From: Euphorbia lathyris
Taxonomy: Eukaryota > Streptophyta > Magnoliopsida > Malpighiales > Euphorbiaceae
Assembly: GCF_963576675.1 (NCBI RefSeq)
Contig: NC_088917.1
Span: 16,582,001-16,646,000, forward strand
Direction: 5' to 3'
DNA: 64,000 nt
How positions within the stretch are numbered: the first letter of the stretch is position 1; each line of letters starts with the position of its first letter. Of the stretch, positions 11,430 through 22,769 are shown in pieces. A program made the translations under genes and the position numbers. Below the pieces are notes generated by a model. The model made no database searches. It was given only the letters and a program-made list of their open reading frames with translations, and was not told the origin of the DNA.

Positions 11430-12646
11430 TCACCATTTTAAAGGACCAGAAAATTAAGAAAGAACAAAAACTATATATTATACTATGATATTATCTTAAT
11501 CTTTGCTTTGATCAATATTATCAATAGATTATATATATATATATATATATATGTACATGTGATCATAGAGGAAATTGCATTTCAAGGAAAGAAATCACAT
11601 CTATTTTTAAAATCTGGCAAGTGAAATCAAACTGGATTATGGACAACTGAGGTTAAAATTAATTAATTTTTTTAATGTCAAATCTGGTAACCAAATATGA
11701 TTTACTAGTTAATATGATTTTGTGAAATTAATTCATTTCTGTTAATTACTAGTCAATATGATTTTAAGTTACAATTTGGAAACTCTGATTAATAATTGGG
11801 GAAATCTGTTGGTGTTGGGCTTGTCCCATGAGGTTCTGAATTTTAAAAAAAAAATTACATATATTTTGGTATAATATATTAATTTTGTTTCTGTTTAACA
11901 ATTTTTTTTTACTCAAACCAAACTCCTAACTGAACTTAAAATATCAAAAAATATTGATAAAAACCGAATAGAATTAAAATAACCGACCAAATTAAATTTT
12001 ATTTCAATCCAATTGACGGATTCAACATACGTTATTAGGAATCTAATTGCCGATTTTAAAAAGTGAAGGACGTAAGTGACTTTAAAAGTATAGATGGAGG
12101 ACCTAATTGATTATTTTAGAAGTTTTAAGGAACTAATTGACTTTTAAGGTATAAGTTATGGATCCAATTAGACTTTAAACCTATAGTTTATGGGCAGTGG
12201 GTAAGTACATTTTTATTCTTTTTAGGCAGTTACTAGACGAGGTAATATAAATCAATAGATTTTTGTGTGGATTGGGCCTATGGGCTTTTTGAGCCTGTTT
12301 AAGATGGTCACGTTAACAAATCAAAAACCAAAATATAAGGAGATTTACATACAGATTAACTTTTAAAAAACTATCTACAACTATTTCAAGTCATAATTTT
12401 GAATTATGTCAAACTAATAAAATTATTATTTTAATCTATTTTAAGAATTAAAGTTTATTAATTGGGGACTATGATATATTGTCCAGGGATTAGAATTTAT
12501 GAATTGGAGCTTAGAATTTTTAAATTAGAGTGTAAAAGCGTACTTTATTTGTTATATATAGAAAATAATGGCATATTCAGAATTAAATTTAATAATCTGC
12601 TTTAGTTGTAATTTTATAGTTAATTATGATATTCAGGTAGAAAACC

Positions 12647-12713
<67 letters not shown>

Positions 12714-12813
12714 GCTGTTGGGATTATAAAATAGAATTTCTAAATTTCTTTCTATTGTTCTTCATTCAAAATATGTAATTTTCCTATAAAGCTAGTGTCC
12801 ATTTATGGGGGCT
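11211..12813. repeat. AT-rich spacer with (TA)n tracts and a 100-bp duplication
   Basis: No gene seen. A block of about 100 bp at 11271-11371 (starting TTCTCACCATTTTAAAGGAC) is repeated almost exactly at 11427-11530. Each copy is followed by (TA)n (11372-11426 and 11531-11552). A third (TA)n tract of about 58 bp lies at 12652-12710. The stretch 12010-12190 carries repeated CTAATTGA(C/T)TTTTAA-like segments typical of a decayed dispersed repeat. Confidence 0.6.
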
Positions 12814-13358
12814 TGATACAGATTAAAGACGAATGTGATGATTTTGAATGTAAATCAACAAAGAGTTTCTTCACTAGCTAAACTAGTAGGAGTTAATCTC
12901 AAAATATAGGTATGATAAGCTTACTTTCAAAGAGAAATATTGTTTGATTAATAAAAAGTTGAGCATCCCTAGAAACTAGTGGGATTTAAATATACTTTCC
13001 ATTATGGGCGTGAGCCCCTACTAGGGTTACAGTAAAAGAGAGATCAAAAGGGTAAGATGGGTAAGTGGCATGATAGTAAATATGACTGAGTGGTAGAGAC
13101 AATAATTAGGATAATGTCTGCTGGTGTAAGGCTTGTCTCCTTCGTAAGGACGTAATGCTAAAACTCCTTAGAGAGAAAGTAACCCTAATGGATACGCCTA
13201 CCATTGATTAGCCTACCATGGATTCACCTATGTAAGCTTACGCCAAAGGTTCATTTTCCCATTAGGTACTTTGATTCGACCCATGATTCTTCGAGCACTA
13301 ATGGGAGCATCTGCTAGGTTTGAGTTGTATAAAGGACCTAGATAGGATGTCCTTATCA
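12814..13358 (-). repeat. 3' LTR of a minus-strand Ty3/gypsy remnant
   Basis: 545 bp, starting TGATACAGATTAAAG and ending GGATGTCCTTATCA. On the minus strand it is directly preceded by a purine tract AAAAGAAAGGGGGAA (about 13359-13373), the expected polypurine tract. Its ends match the TGATA...GATGTCC(T/G)(C)ATCA pattern of the other two LTRs of this family in the window. Confidence 0.75.
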
Positions 13359-13373
13359 TTCCCCCTTTCTTTT

Positions 13374-14230
13374 AAAGTGTTCGATCCCGATTCGCCAATA
13401 GTAATTTCAAGGGACCTATCTGGCTTCCACGGACTGAGATCACGTATATTGAAGGTTCGTGACATCTTGGCTAGCCAATTTTGTAGGGCCACATGATAAG
13501 CATTGGCATTGATCCTCTTACTCACTTTACATGGACCGTACCTTCTTGATCAAAGTTTGGTGCCCGGGGCGCTGACTAGTCTTTCTTTGCTTAGGGAAAC
13601 AATCACTTCATCTCCTACTACGAACTGAAGGTCTATTCGGTGTTCACCCACTTTGGCCTTTTAGTTATGGTTTCAATCCTCAAGAGTCTCATTTACCTCT
13701 TAATACATCTGCATATCCTCATTCGTCAACTGTTGGGTGATCACATTCCCTTTATTCCCCTTTTAGAAAGTTTGCCACATGCAGAGTGTAATTAGGGACC
13801 TTCGTATATACCACTTCAAATGGTGGCTTCCCAGTTCCCGAATGTATCGACCCATTATAAGCGAACTCTGCCTGAGCCAGAACCAAGTCCCACATCCTGG
13901 GCTTGTCCTTACACTAGCTTCTGTAAGTTCCCTAGCTTCTATGTAAGCTTACTATCTTGAAGAACATTTTGGTGGTGGATGGGGCATCATTCGTCTTTTG
14001 GCAAGGGATAAAATGGGCATCTTGGAAAACCTGTCAACCACAACAAAAATGGAATCCATACGTGCCCCTCTAGGTTATGGGTAATTCGACGATAAAATCC
14101 ATGGAGAAGTCTTTTCATACATTCTTTGGCACATGTAGTGGTAAATGTAGGCCGGTGTTGGTCGTGTGTTCCTTGGCGGTTTGACAAATGTAACATCGCT
14201 CCACCAAATAGGCGACACCCCTTCTCTGTT
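13374..14230 (-). pseudogene. Ty3/gypsy integrase remnant
   Basis: Minus-strand translation in shifting frames shows integrase landmarks in order. ERCYICQTAK (zinc region) is near 14190-14225. SMDFIVELPIT and DAHFIPCQKTNDA follow near 13975-14105. LVLAQAEFAYNGSIHSGTG is near 13850-13895. The integrase C-terminus (RINANAYHVALQNWLAKMSR, then FNIRDLSPW) lies at 13430-13520. Several stops interrupt it (for example in the CCG*QVF region). RT and RNase H are absent; the sequence loses similarity at about 14230. This is the domain set expected just upstream of a gypsy 3' LTR, which supports the LTR call at 12814. Confidence 0.85.
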
Positions 14231-14814
14231 TTTTTTCTTCTAAATTACAGGAGGATTTTTTTTCTTTCTAAAAACAACACATATGAGGGGACTGTTTAAA
14301 GCGATATAAGAATTTTTGTAATTTACAAACGGCTTGAGGCCGAGCAGGATCAATAAAACGAGGAGGTTGAACCATATAAACAACCCCATGTAAATCGACA
14401 TGCAAAAATGCATTCATGTTGAAATACAAACTAGTTAATTGCAAAAGTCAGAGCAAATACAAGATGTAAAGTAGTGAGTTTGACCACTGGATTGAATGTA
14501 TTGTTGAATGAGTTTGACCGTATAAATTTGGTTTTCTCTTTCTTTATACGTAGCAATTTCTACTTCCTCTTTAAAATTTCTTTTTATTTGACAACAAAAC
14601 TGATCAAAATTCTAGAGTGTATGTTGAATTGGTATTAAGCAATACGAGCTCGTGTCTTATTTGAGTGAGCTGTTTTATCCTGAAAGCGGCCTGATTATAC
14701 GACTTCTTACACTATCAGAAGGTAGTTCCACAAACGTATGAAAGAGAGCGAGCTCGTCACTAACTCATCCCAAATTTGTATTTTTTTTTGTTTGTGCAAC
14801 ACCAAGTGCATTTC
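14231..14814. other. Spacer, no recognised gene
   Basis: AT-rich sequence without convincing coding signal. It begins with a T-rich tract after the integrase fragment. Confidence 0.4.
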
Positions 14815-15119
14815 CACTACAAAAAAATGGCTTTTAATAATGGGAGAAATAGTTATTAAAAATCCATACCTTAATAAAAACTTTTAATAAGTGGAAAAAC
14901 AACTTATGGTCCTCTTATTAAACCTTGCTAATTGTTTTTCTTTAATAACTTGCAATAATGAGAAATCTACCATTATTAAAAAGTATTTATAATAATTAAA
15001 TATTCACTTATTAAAACTAATTATAATAACAAAAAAAAACCCTTATTAAACCATATTGAAACTAATAAAAAAAATTCAGTTATTAAAACCTATTTATAAT
15101 TGATAAAAAATTCCTCTTA

Positions 15120-15721
15120 GCCCCTGGTTCACCTCTCCCCGGTTAAAGAGGTCCAGTTAGTTGGTTGGAGGAAGTCCAGGGAAGGGGTTGTCAAGTTGAA
15201 TACGGATGGCTCCTGCCTTAGTAATGGCAGAATTGCTGCTGGTGGAGTTCTTCGGGATGCTGGTGGCGCCTGGCTGGCTGGGTTTACCCATAACTTAGGT
15301 ACGGGCTCCTCCTTTACTGCAGAGCTCTGGGGGATCTTGTCTGGCATTAAACTCGCCATTCGCATGGGTGTTAAAAGACTTTCGGTGGAGTCTGACAATT
15401 TGGAGGCTATCAACAGGATTTCGGATGGACAGGCTGTTTGTCTTAAGAGTCAGAATCTCATTAAAGCCATCTTGAGGCTTCGTCCTGCCTTCGATTCTCT
15501 TACCTTCTCCCATATTTATAGGGAGCAAAACCACGTGGCGGATCGCTTGGCAGCTGCTGGGCATGGGGGATGTTAGGTGTTTCTACCCTTTCCGTTCCTC
15601 CTTCTTTTCTGTTACCTTCTCTTCTTGAGGATAGGATTGGGTCAGTCTTCCTAGACTGATCCCGGGTTAGGTTTTTGTTTGTTTGTTTTTTTTTCTTCCC
15701 TTCTTACCAAAAAAAAAAAAA
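15120..15721 (+). mobile_element. 5'-truncated LINE insertion with TSD and A-rich tail
   Basis: Flanked by a near-perfect 17-18 bp duplication GATAAAAA(A)TTCCTCTTA (15102-15119 and 15722-15738). It ends in an A-run at 15709-15721. Only the last part of ORF2 and a short 3' UTR are present, which is the usual product of aborted target-primed reverse transcription. Confidence 0.9.
15121..15576 (+). pseudogene. LINE RNase H-like domain fragment
   Basis: Open in frame from the truncation point. It starts PLVHLSPVKEVQLVGWRK, then VKLNTDGSCL (first catalytic Asp), AELWGILSGIKLA (Glu), VESDNLEAIN (Asp) and VADRLAAAGH near the stop at 15574-15576. This is the RVT_3/RNase H module that ends many plant LINE ORF2 proteins. 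The conserved acidic residues are present, but there is no RT and no ATG of its own, so it is a dead fragment despite the clean frame. Confidence 0.88.
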
Positions 15722-15783
15722 GATAAAAATTCCTCTTAATAAAAATAATTACAATGACAAAAAAATCTCATTATTAAAATATT

Positions 15784-16150
15784 GACATTACATCCATTTG
15801 AGTTCCTAAACTAAAGCTTCAAAGTCAATTAGGATCTCAAACTATCAAAATCATCAATTAGATCCTTAAACTAAGTAAAAATCAACAATTAAGTCCCTAA
15901 CATATCTTAAAATCGGAATCTCGGACTATTTGATAGAGACTGTAATAATCTTTGTATTGGTTCAAAATGAGTTTGGGGAAGAATATCTGAACCTGCTTAA
16001 CCGAATTATTATCCATGAGTCCTCAATTGAATATTTTTTGTTTAGAATTTGGACTCGATTAATGATTTTTACCTTGTTCATGGATCTGATTGATGATTTT
16101 GATAGTTTAGACTCCTAATTGAGTTTGAGGATCTAAATGGATGTTATACC
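15784..16150. mobile_element. Mutator-like MITE, 367 bp, 9-bp TSD
   Basis: Left end GACATTACATCCATTTGAG and inverted right end GGTATAACATCCATTTAGA (minus strand). The inverted repeats extend through ACTATCAAAATCATCAAT(T/C)AGATCC on each side. It is flanked by TAAAATATT at 15775-15783 and 16151-16159 (9 bp). No coding capacity. Confidence 0.85.
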
Positions 16151-16159
16151 TAAAATATT

Positions 16160-18879
16160 TATAATAACTAATTTTTTTGTTATATAATAATGAAAAAATA
16201 CTCAAGTTAAATCACTATTTTCTTACAATTAAATCATCACAACATAAATTAACCACAAAAAAACTACCATATAATAAAGATTGAAAACAAACCATACAAT
16301 ATTACAATATATATATACTTTTAATATGTTCTAAAAATTGTTTGTAGAGTTAGTTTTATCAAGAGATAGAAACAAATTTCCTATTTACTTAACAAAATAT
16401 ATCCAAAAAGCTGTTTGGATTCTAATCTATATACTGAACCCAAAAGATAGAGACAAATTTCCTATTCACCTTAAACTAGCATCAGCATGCCATTTACTCC
16501 ATAACACTGACCCTATGAATCCATTAAAAAAAAATGAACGAAGCTAGTACCATGAGGCCCAAAGCTGCCTTAACTTCTCACTGCAAACCAGAACATATAC
16601 CACCATAAGTTTCTCTTTCTCTGTCTCTCTACTGAAACAAAACCACATATCCTTACATTCACAGTCAGAGCATCAACAGAAAAAGTGAGAACTAATACAT
16701 ACCCTTAATTCGATTTTGTTAATAGTATTTGACTCTTCTTCAATTCACTGATAATTTCACTTCTCTGCAATAGAAAATAACGAGTCAAACACTAATTGAA
16801 GTAAAATTTGGGCGAAAACCCAAACATTGACACTGTTTCAAAAAGTATCTGGACAAAACCCAAAGAGTGTGAGAAGGAGGCAGATCACAGCAAGGGATTG
16901 AGCAGAATGAAGTGCAAAGCATGGGATTGGAAATGACAGAATGGAGGAGGCATATTTTTCACGTGTAACACTTTGAACGGTTTTGGGCCTTTTGACCCAT
17001 GCATTTGCTGAATTGGTTATAATTTCCATAAGTAACAGCCAAGCTATTACTTTAATTCTTTACTGCTGAGTTCTGTTTTATCTCTTATTCTGGTGAGGCT
17101 TGTAACAGCCAAGCTATTACTATTTACCACTTGGTATGCCTTAGTTTTCCACCAAGCTTTGATCAATCAACAAGTTTTATTATGTAAATTAAATAAGCCT
17201 AATCTATAATCTTCATCCTATGTAGCTCTCATTTTTACTTAGTTGTTCATGTTCAACTCCCACTTTCGGAATGGGGATTTTCAATTCCTACAAGTTTAGC
17301 TCGTGAATCTTGAGAGTTTCACAGCTCCTTGAAGTTTTGCTTGAGAATGTTTTTGATAGTTTGTAATTAAAAACTATGGCCGCAAATCCAATCCGTATCA
17401 AAAAATACGTTGGTTATTTTTCGCATCCATTTTTATGTATTTTTTTACTGTTTATTTGACTCAGTGACGTGGTCATCTTATTAGGTTTGTTAGGAATAGG
17501 TGATGCATGGAAAAGGCGCATAGGTACATTCTTTAGTAGGTACATTCTTTAGATTAGCTTGATGCCTTTCAGCTTGTTTAAGATAGAATAGCACTTGACA
17601 TATCTATCTTTAGTATTTAGGTATTTTTCTCTAATAGGCACTTGTATGTCCAATTTCATTGCCAGTTATATATGTTCTTTATTCTCAATTTTTTCCATTA
17701 AAATAATCTTTGAATCTTATGAAGCTTTATAGAACATGTATAGTTTCAGGCCACAGACAAATGAGACAGCTCAAATATATATAATTTCTTATTAATAATT
17801 CTTGAATTCTGTTTTTGTCTTCCTCATGCCCTCTCTTAAACCAATTTGCAATTCTTGTCTTAACTCAGGCCTTGTTATGAAACTTGAAAAATCTAAATTG
17901 TCATGCATGTGTTCTTTATGCTTGCAAAACCCAAAATGATGAAATTGTTGACCTTATTGATATGTTATAATACGCGCAAACTAATTATTTATATATTTTT
18001 TAGTTTCTTCTTATTTGTGTATTATTGATTCATAAATATGTTTATAGATTTCAATGAAATTTGATGTGAATTTTAATATTTTAATCATTAATAATTATGC
18101 ATTTATGTTTTAGTTATTGTTTTACTACAAAGGAACACTCTTGGATCCAAATTTAATGTTCTGTTTTCGTGCAACATATTAATTTCAAAATAATAACATT
18201 ATTCAGTTTATGGAAGGATTGGAAATATTTTTGAAGCTCAGTTGGCTACATTTTATGGGCTACCAAGTAGTCTGTACATTACCATAATTCGCTATATCGC
18301 AACGTTTGGAACTAAATTGTAAAAATAGCCATTAATCAGGTACCATCCAGCGAGTTACTTAGTGAATAAATTCAACCATTAACAAAGGCAATTCAGTTTA
18401 CTACCTTTAGGGACATAATTTCGACAGAATTCCGATCCCCAACATCTATGATTTTCTTGTACTGTAATCAAAAGCATACCGAATTTGTTTTTATAATAAT
18501 CAAATGGGGATAAACATTTATTAGGTGTTATAAAACTAAACTACTTTTAGGAATGAAAATAATAAGAGAAAATTGAATCCGTTGAGGAACGAAGGAATCA
18601 AAAAGTTGGTTAAACTTAAATAGTGCCTCAACTTATTAAACTTAACTAATTAACTCTTAAGTTATTATATTGTCATAATTGATATCTAAAACTAATTACA
18701 AACTGAATTAATAGTCTTTTAAACTTAATCACAATCCTATAATCCAATACTAATAATGACCAAAAACTAGGCTGATCATTTCAACCAATTTCATATGAAA
18801 AGAAGAAAGGGAAAAAAAGAAATGAATCATGAGTTAAATATAATTGAACAACATAGTCTTTTTTGTTGACTTTTATCTT
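16160..18879. other. Long AT-rich spacer without recognised genes
   Basis: Both strands were checked for protein motifs and nothing convincing was found. Small local repeats are present: TAACAGCCAAGCTATTACT at about 17033 and 17103, and TAGGTACATTCTTTAG twice near 17521-17555. The segment 18400-18880 may be the decayed LTR of the copia tail that follows. Confidence 0.4.
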
Positions 18880-19036
18880 GGATCGTTGATTTAGTTTACA
18901 TCCCCCCCGCAAGCTGAGAATTATGCACGTCTAAAATTCCAAGTCGATGAAGAAAGGAATGAAAAGCAGGGCGATGGAGAGGTTTGGTAAAACAATCCGC
19001 CAATTGATCAGCAGACGGTACAGGCAAGAGGTGAAT
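18880..19036 (-). pseudogene. copia RNase H C-terminal tail with polypurine-like tract
   Basis: Minus-strand translation of about 18905-19025 gives SADQLADCFTKPLHRPAF followed by FLHRLGILDVHNSQLAGG, the hallmark end of copia RNase H. It is followed (toward lower coordinates) by a G-rich run GCGGGGGGATG, a likely polypurine tract. Nothing upstream of this segment survives. It abuts the last exon of PG2. Confidence 0.8.
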
Positions 19037-19657
19037 CTATTTTAAAAGACAAGGTACAACAGGTATAGTCGAGGTAGATTTTCCATTAACATGGTTACAA
19101 AAGGCATGAATCTGCTTTCCCGGGTTGGATGAGCTTATGTTAATATGATCCATCATTATATTACCACAACCTATTTTATCACAATCTAATGTAATTGCTT
19201 GCTTGCTTGCTGATGTTCCTTTAACTCCACTATATATTATTCCATTCACTTTTACTGCTACACCCTGCATTAAATAAAAAAGAAATATTTATATGTATAT
19301 TAATAAATTAAATCAATTTTAACATAGTTTTATTATACCTTTTCTGCACATTTGTGTCCGTTGCAGTAATGTTGATCTATTATGATAGGGTTTTTAGAGT
19401 TATGAAGTATGATATCCCTGAATGAAATCTGATTAGCATGCCCTGATCCTCCCTAGATGGACCAAATAACTAAATAAAATATTATGTTAAATTTAAGTTA
19501 TTAATTATTTATTGTGAATTATTGATTATGAATTATTGTTATACTTACCGGCCATGTTTTGATTCTTACACCATTTTGAGTATTAAGGAATGTACAATTA
19601 CGAACATGAACCTGGTCCACGATGTCCTTCACTCCGCTATCTCCTAAGCTCCCTACA
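19037..19657 (-). pseudogene. Polygalacturonase (GH28) 3' exons (PG2 fragment)
   Basis: Three exons with proper splice sites on the minus strand. 19657-19549 holds [15 protein letters not shown] and ends VRIKTWP. 19452-19339 holds GGSGHANQISF and NPIIIDQHYC. 19264-19037 holds GVAVKVNGIIYSGVKGTSAS, ITLDCDKIGC and STIPVVPCLLK, then a TAG. The RIK substrate-binding motif and C-terminal cysteines are present. These exons are intact, but no catalytic NTD/DD/GHG exons lie upstream (19658-20734), so this is a truncated copy. The copia tail at 18880-19036 lies immediately past its stop codon. Confidence 0.9.
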
Positions 19658-20734
19658 CTATATATTCGTAAGCAGCAAATCATTTTTATTATTCTCATTT
19701 TCCTTTGTATTTTGTTTTGTGAATCATATCAAATTGTTGCCTAGGCTTACAGATTTGTTCTGGTTTTGTTCTCATTTTCCTTGTGTTCTAGATTATCAAT
19801 TTCCTATCTTATCGTTTTCCTTGTAAGAGGCATGAGCTCATAAATGAGGAAAAGTTGTTTTTTGTTTCATGGCACCAACCAATTAGTTTCACAATATTTC
19901 TGTACCTTAATTGGCTATTGAGTTTTGCTTCATATGCATAGTCCTTTACTCTTTCACTCAACATGATGGTTCAGGTCCACTTTCAAAACTCAATTTTATT
20001 TTTCCATGATGGTTTTTGAACAAATTGGGGACCGTTTTGCCGATTTTAAGAGAATGAGGAGCTAATTGATTTTGGTTTTATAGTTTGAGGGTTGAAATGG
20101 GCTTTATGCCATTTTCAAAACTCAATTTTATTTTTCCATCACTTATTTACTTTTCAAAGCTCAAGTCCACTTTTCCTCCACAATTTCAATACCAAACTTT
20201 GTCTTTTATGTTTGTTGCACTCTTCTAGTTATGAACATTTTTTATTTTTTGTCCTTTGAACATTAAAAATCCCCTGATTGTAAGTCAAACCGCACTCTTT
20301 TACTTTTCCATTGAGCTTTACATTTTCTACAAAAACTTTACCGTAATCAGTTGCTTCTTCAGTTCACATAAAATTTACGAAACACATTTTATGATTTTGA
20401 TCTAAAAGTCGCTAGCATGCTCGTGAATTTCCTTTGTGTGCTAGAAATGCATAAATATTTTTTTAGCAGGCTCGGTGGGAACCACGACAAGGCACCTAAA
20501 CGTTTTTAAAGACAGAAATCCTTAATGCATCCAAAATGAAAAAATGCACCTATAGTCCGGGGCAAGTAGTTGACATCATTGACCAACTCGAAAGAGGTAA
20601 GCAAAGTTCACATTCAAAGGCACCTCTAGAAGATGCTCCCCAAAGAGCATCATTTAACCGCCGCTAAAGTGCAAAAATTCCATCAGTAAAAATCAGTTTT
20701 TTTAGTGATAATATTTACGATCAACTAAAAAGTA
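19658..20734. other. Spacer upstream of the PG2 fragment
   Basis: No PG exons or other genes recognised. A 30-bp direct repeat containing TCAAAACTCAATTTTATTTT occurs at about 19981 and 20111, flanking a segment that looks like half of a dispersed repeat (GAGGAGCTAATTGATTTTGG). Confidence 0.4.
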
Positions 20735-21861
20735 ATGATGTTTTTGCTTCCAAAGTCAGTAATTCGTAGCATTGATAATAAATGTAGGAATTTTCTTTGG
20801 AAAGGAAAAAGTGATAATCATGTTGGGGCTTTATTGGCGTGGGCTGATGTATGTTCTCCGAAAAATTGTGGGGGCATGGGAATTAGTGATTTGAATGTTT
20901 GGAATTACTCTGTAGTTGGGAAGCTCATTTGGGAGTTGTTGTCTCAAAAAAGTTCTCTTTGGGCAGTCTGGATTCATGCTAATAAATTGAAGAAACTTAG
21001 TTTTTGGGGAATTGTTAGGCCATTTGATGCAAGTTGGAGTTGGACAGGTATGCACAAAATAAACCATATGTTTAAGCCTTTCTTTTCTTATAAATTGGGG
21101 GATGGGAAGAGTTGTAATTTTTGGGATGATCCTTGGATTAATGATAAGAGCTTAAGGGAGCTTTTTCCTAGATTGGATATTTCTGATACTGATGTTGCTA
21201 GAGATATGAAAGTTGTTGATCTTGTTGGGAGGCAAGGGTGGCGTCTACCAGACCCAAGTGATGAACTAACTAAGCAAGCTTGGCATGTGGTGAAACAAAT
21301 ACAAATTTATAATAAGGGACAGTTTAATGTGGTTACTGCATATAAGGCTTTAATGCCAACTCAAGTTATTGTGGGTTGGTGGAAGGTTGTTTGGGGACAT
21401 CAATTTATCCCAAGACACATTTTCATCTTATGGCTTGCGTTAAAAAATCGGTTGAGTATTAAAAGTCGGATTGCTGCCTGGGCAAACTTGACAAATCAAT
21501 TGTGTTGTTTATGTGGTCAGGAGGAGGGGAGGAGACAGTGCCCCATCTATTTTTTTATTGTTCCGTTAGTGGGGGTGTCTGGATTGAGATTAGTGGTAAG
21601 TGTGATGTACCAAATAATCTACCATGGAGAAGGCATATAAGTTGGTTGTCAACGAATGCTGCTGGAAAATCTCTTAAATCTTTTATTAGAAGAGTTGCTT
21701 TTGCAGCAACTGTGTATTGGGTGTGGTTGACTAGGAATAGAATTGCTTTTGATAATGATCTTTTTTGTAAGGATCAAATTGTTAGGCAAGTGTCTTTAAA
21801 TGTAAAAATGAGATTATGTAAATCTCAATCTTCCAGCTTGCTGTGGAACAATTGGACCTAG
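20735..21861 (+). pseudogene. LINE ORF2 C-terminal fragment with zf-RVT domain
   Basis: The frame from 20735 begins MMFLLPKSVIRSIDNKCRNF and carries CSPKNCGGMGISDLN, KLGDGKSCNFWDDPWI and the zf-RVT start FNVVTAYKAL, then WLALKNRLSIKSRI and CCLCGQEE. At about 21520-21540 a one-base shift moves the frame to VPHLFFYCSVSGGVW, which completes the zinc-binding pattern, ending at 21861. This is the typical RT C-terminal/zf-RVT part of a plant LINE ORF2. It is truncated just inside the end of the RT domain at the 5' side. No RNase H domain and no obvious poly(A) follow. Confidence 0.88.
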
Positions 21862-22769
21862 ATGTATGTGTTTTCCTTTGATCATTGTATAAGTTTTTTG
21901 ACCGCTTAAGGAATCAAATCATAATATAATAGACAGCATATGCATAACAACAATATAACAAGAATGAAACAATGAGCATGCTTGAAAAGGAAGCACTTCA
22001 CAATTTAATTACTAATTTTAATCTGATAGGAAATGCAATATAGTTTAGACAAAATCTCATAATGGAATAGGAGATATTGAAAATTCTGTTTGTTAATTGT
22101 ATATGATAAACAGTAATTCCCAATGGAATGCAGCAATAATACCATCTTTTGATGATAAACATTCCTGCAACAATAATACCATCTTTTGATGAATCATGGT
22201 AAAACTCATGAACTGGTAATATCATGGTAAAACTCAAACCCTTTGGAACTAGAAAAGCAAATTGCAGTCATCATTAGTACAAATGACTCACCAAAACTTC
22301 AACAAGCTCCACAAATTTCTTGCACAGGACATGCAACCGACCCATTCTGAAATTTATAAGGAATGTATGCTTTGAAATGGTATTTTCAACTTCTTTAATG
22401 ATGGTAGCATTGCAAATGTAAATTCTTGTAACTTGATCACAGAAAGTGTGATTCATTCTTGCATTTTAACAGTAAATCTCAACTCAATTTACTGCATTTT
22501 TTAGGGAAAGTTAAAACAACAACAACAACAACAAAACAATGAGCATTTGAAAAGAAAACAATTCATTGAATTACTAATTTTAATCAGATGGGAAATCCAA
22601 TATTATAGTTTAGACATTAAGCAAGATCTCAAAATGGAGGACAATACATCCTTCTGAACTACACAAGAATCTGACGTAAAGTACTAAAACCAAACATGTG
22701 ATTACCTTGCTTACAAGCAAAAGGGTGGCCATTGAATCAATATGCTCCAACTAATAAGAAGTCTTTTTT
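21862..22769. repeat. F-box gene 3' flank with duplicated segment
   Basis: A stretch of about 95 bp at 21970-22066 (GAGCATGCTTGAAAAGG..., AATTACTAATTTTAATC...) is repeated in diverged form at 22536-22637, nearer the F-box stop. This suggests a local duplication of the gene's 3' flank. Short tandem copies of AATAATACCATCTTTTGATGA are at about 22135 and 22170. No other gene is recognised. Confidence 0.5.

Larger units (their letters stand above)
14815..15783. repeat. CACTA-like end rich in TTATTAAAA motifs, split by a LINE
   Basis: Begins CACTACAAAAAAATGG, a typical CACTA-type terminus. It continues with many direct and inverted copies of CTTTTAATAA / TTATTAAAA, resembling a subterminal repeat region. 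The LINE tail at 15120-15721 inserted into it. The opposite CACTA terminus was not found, and a MITE adjoins on the right. Confidence 0.45.
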
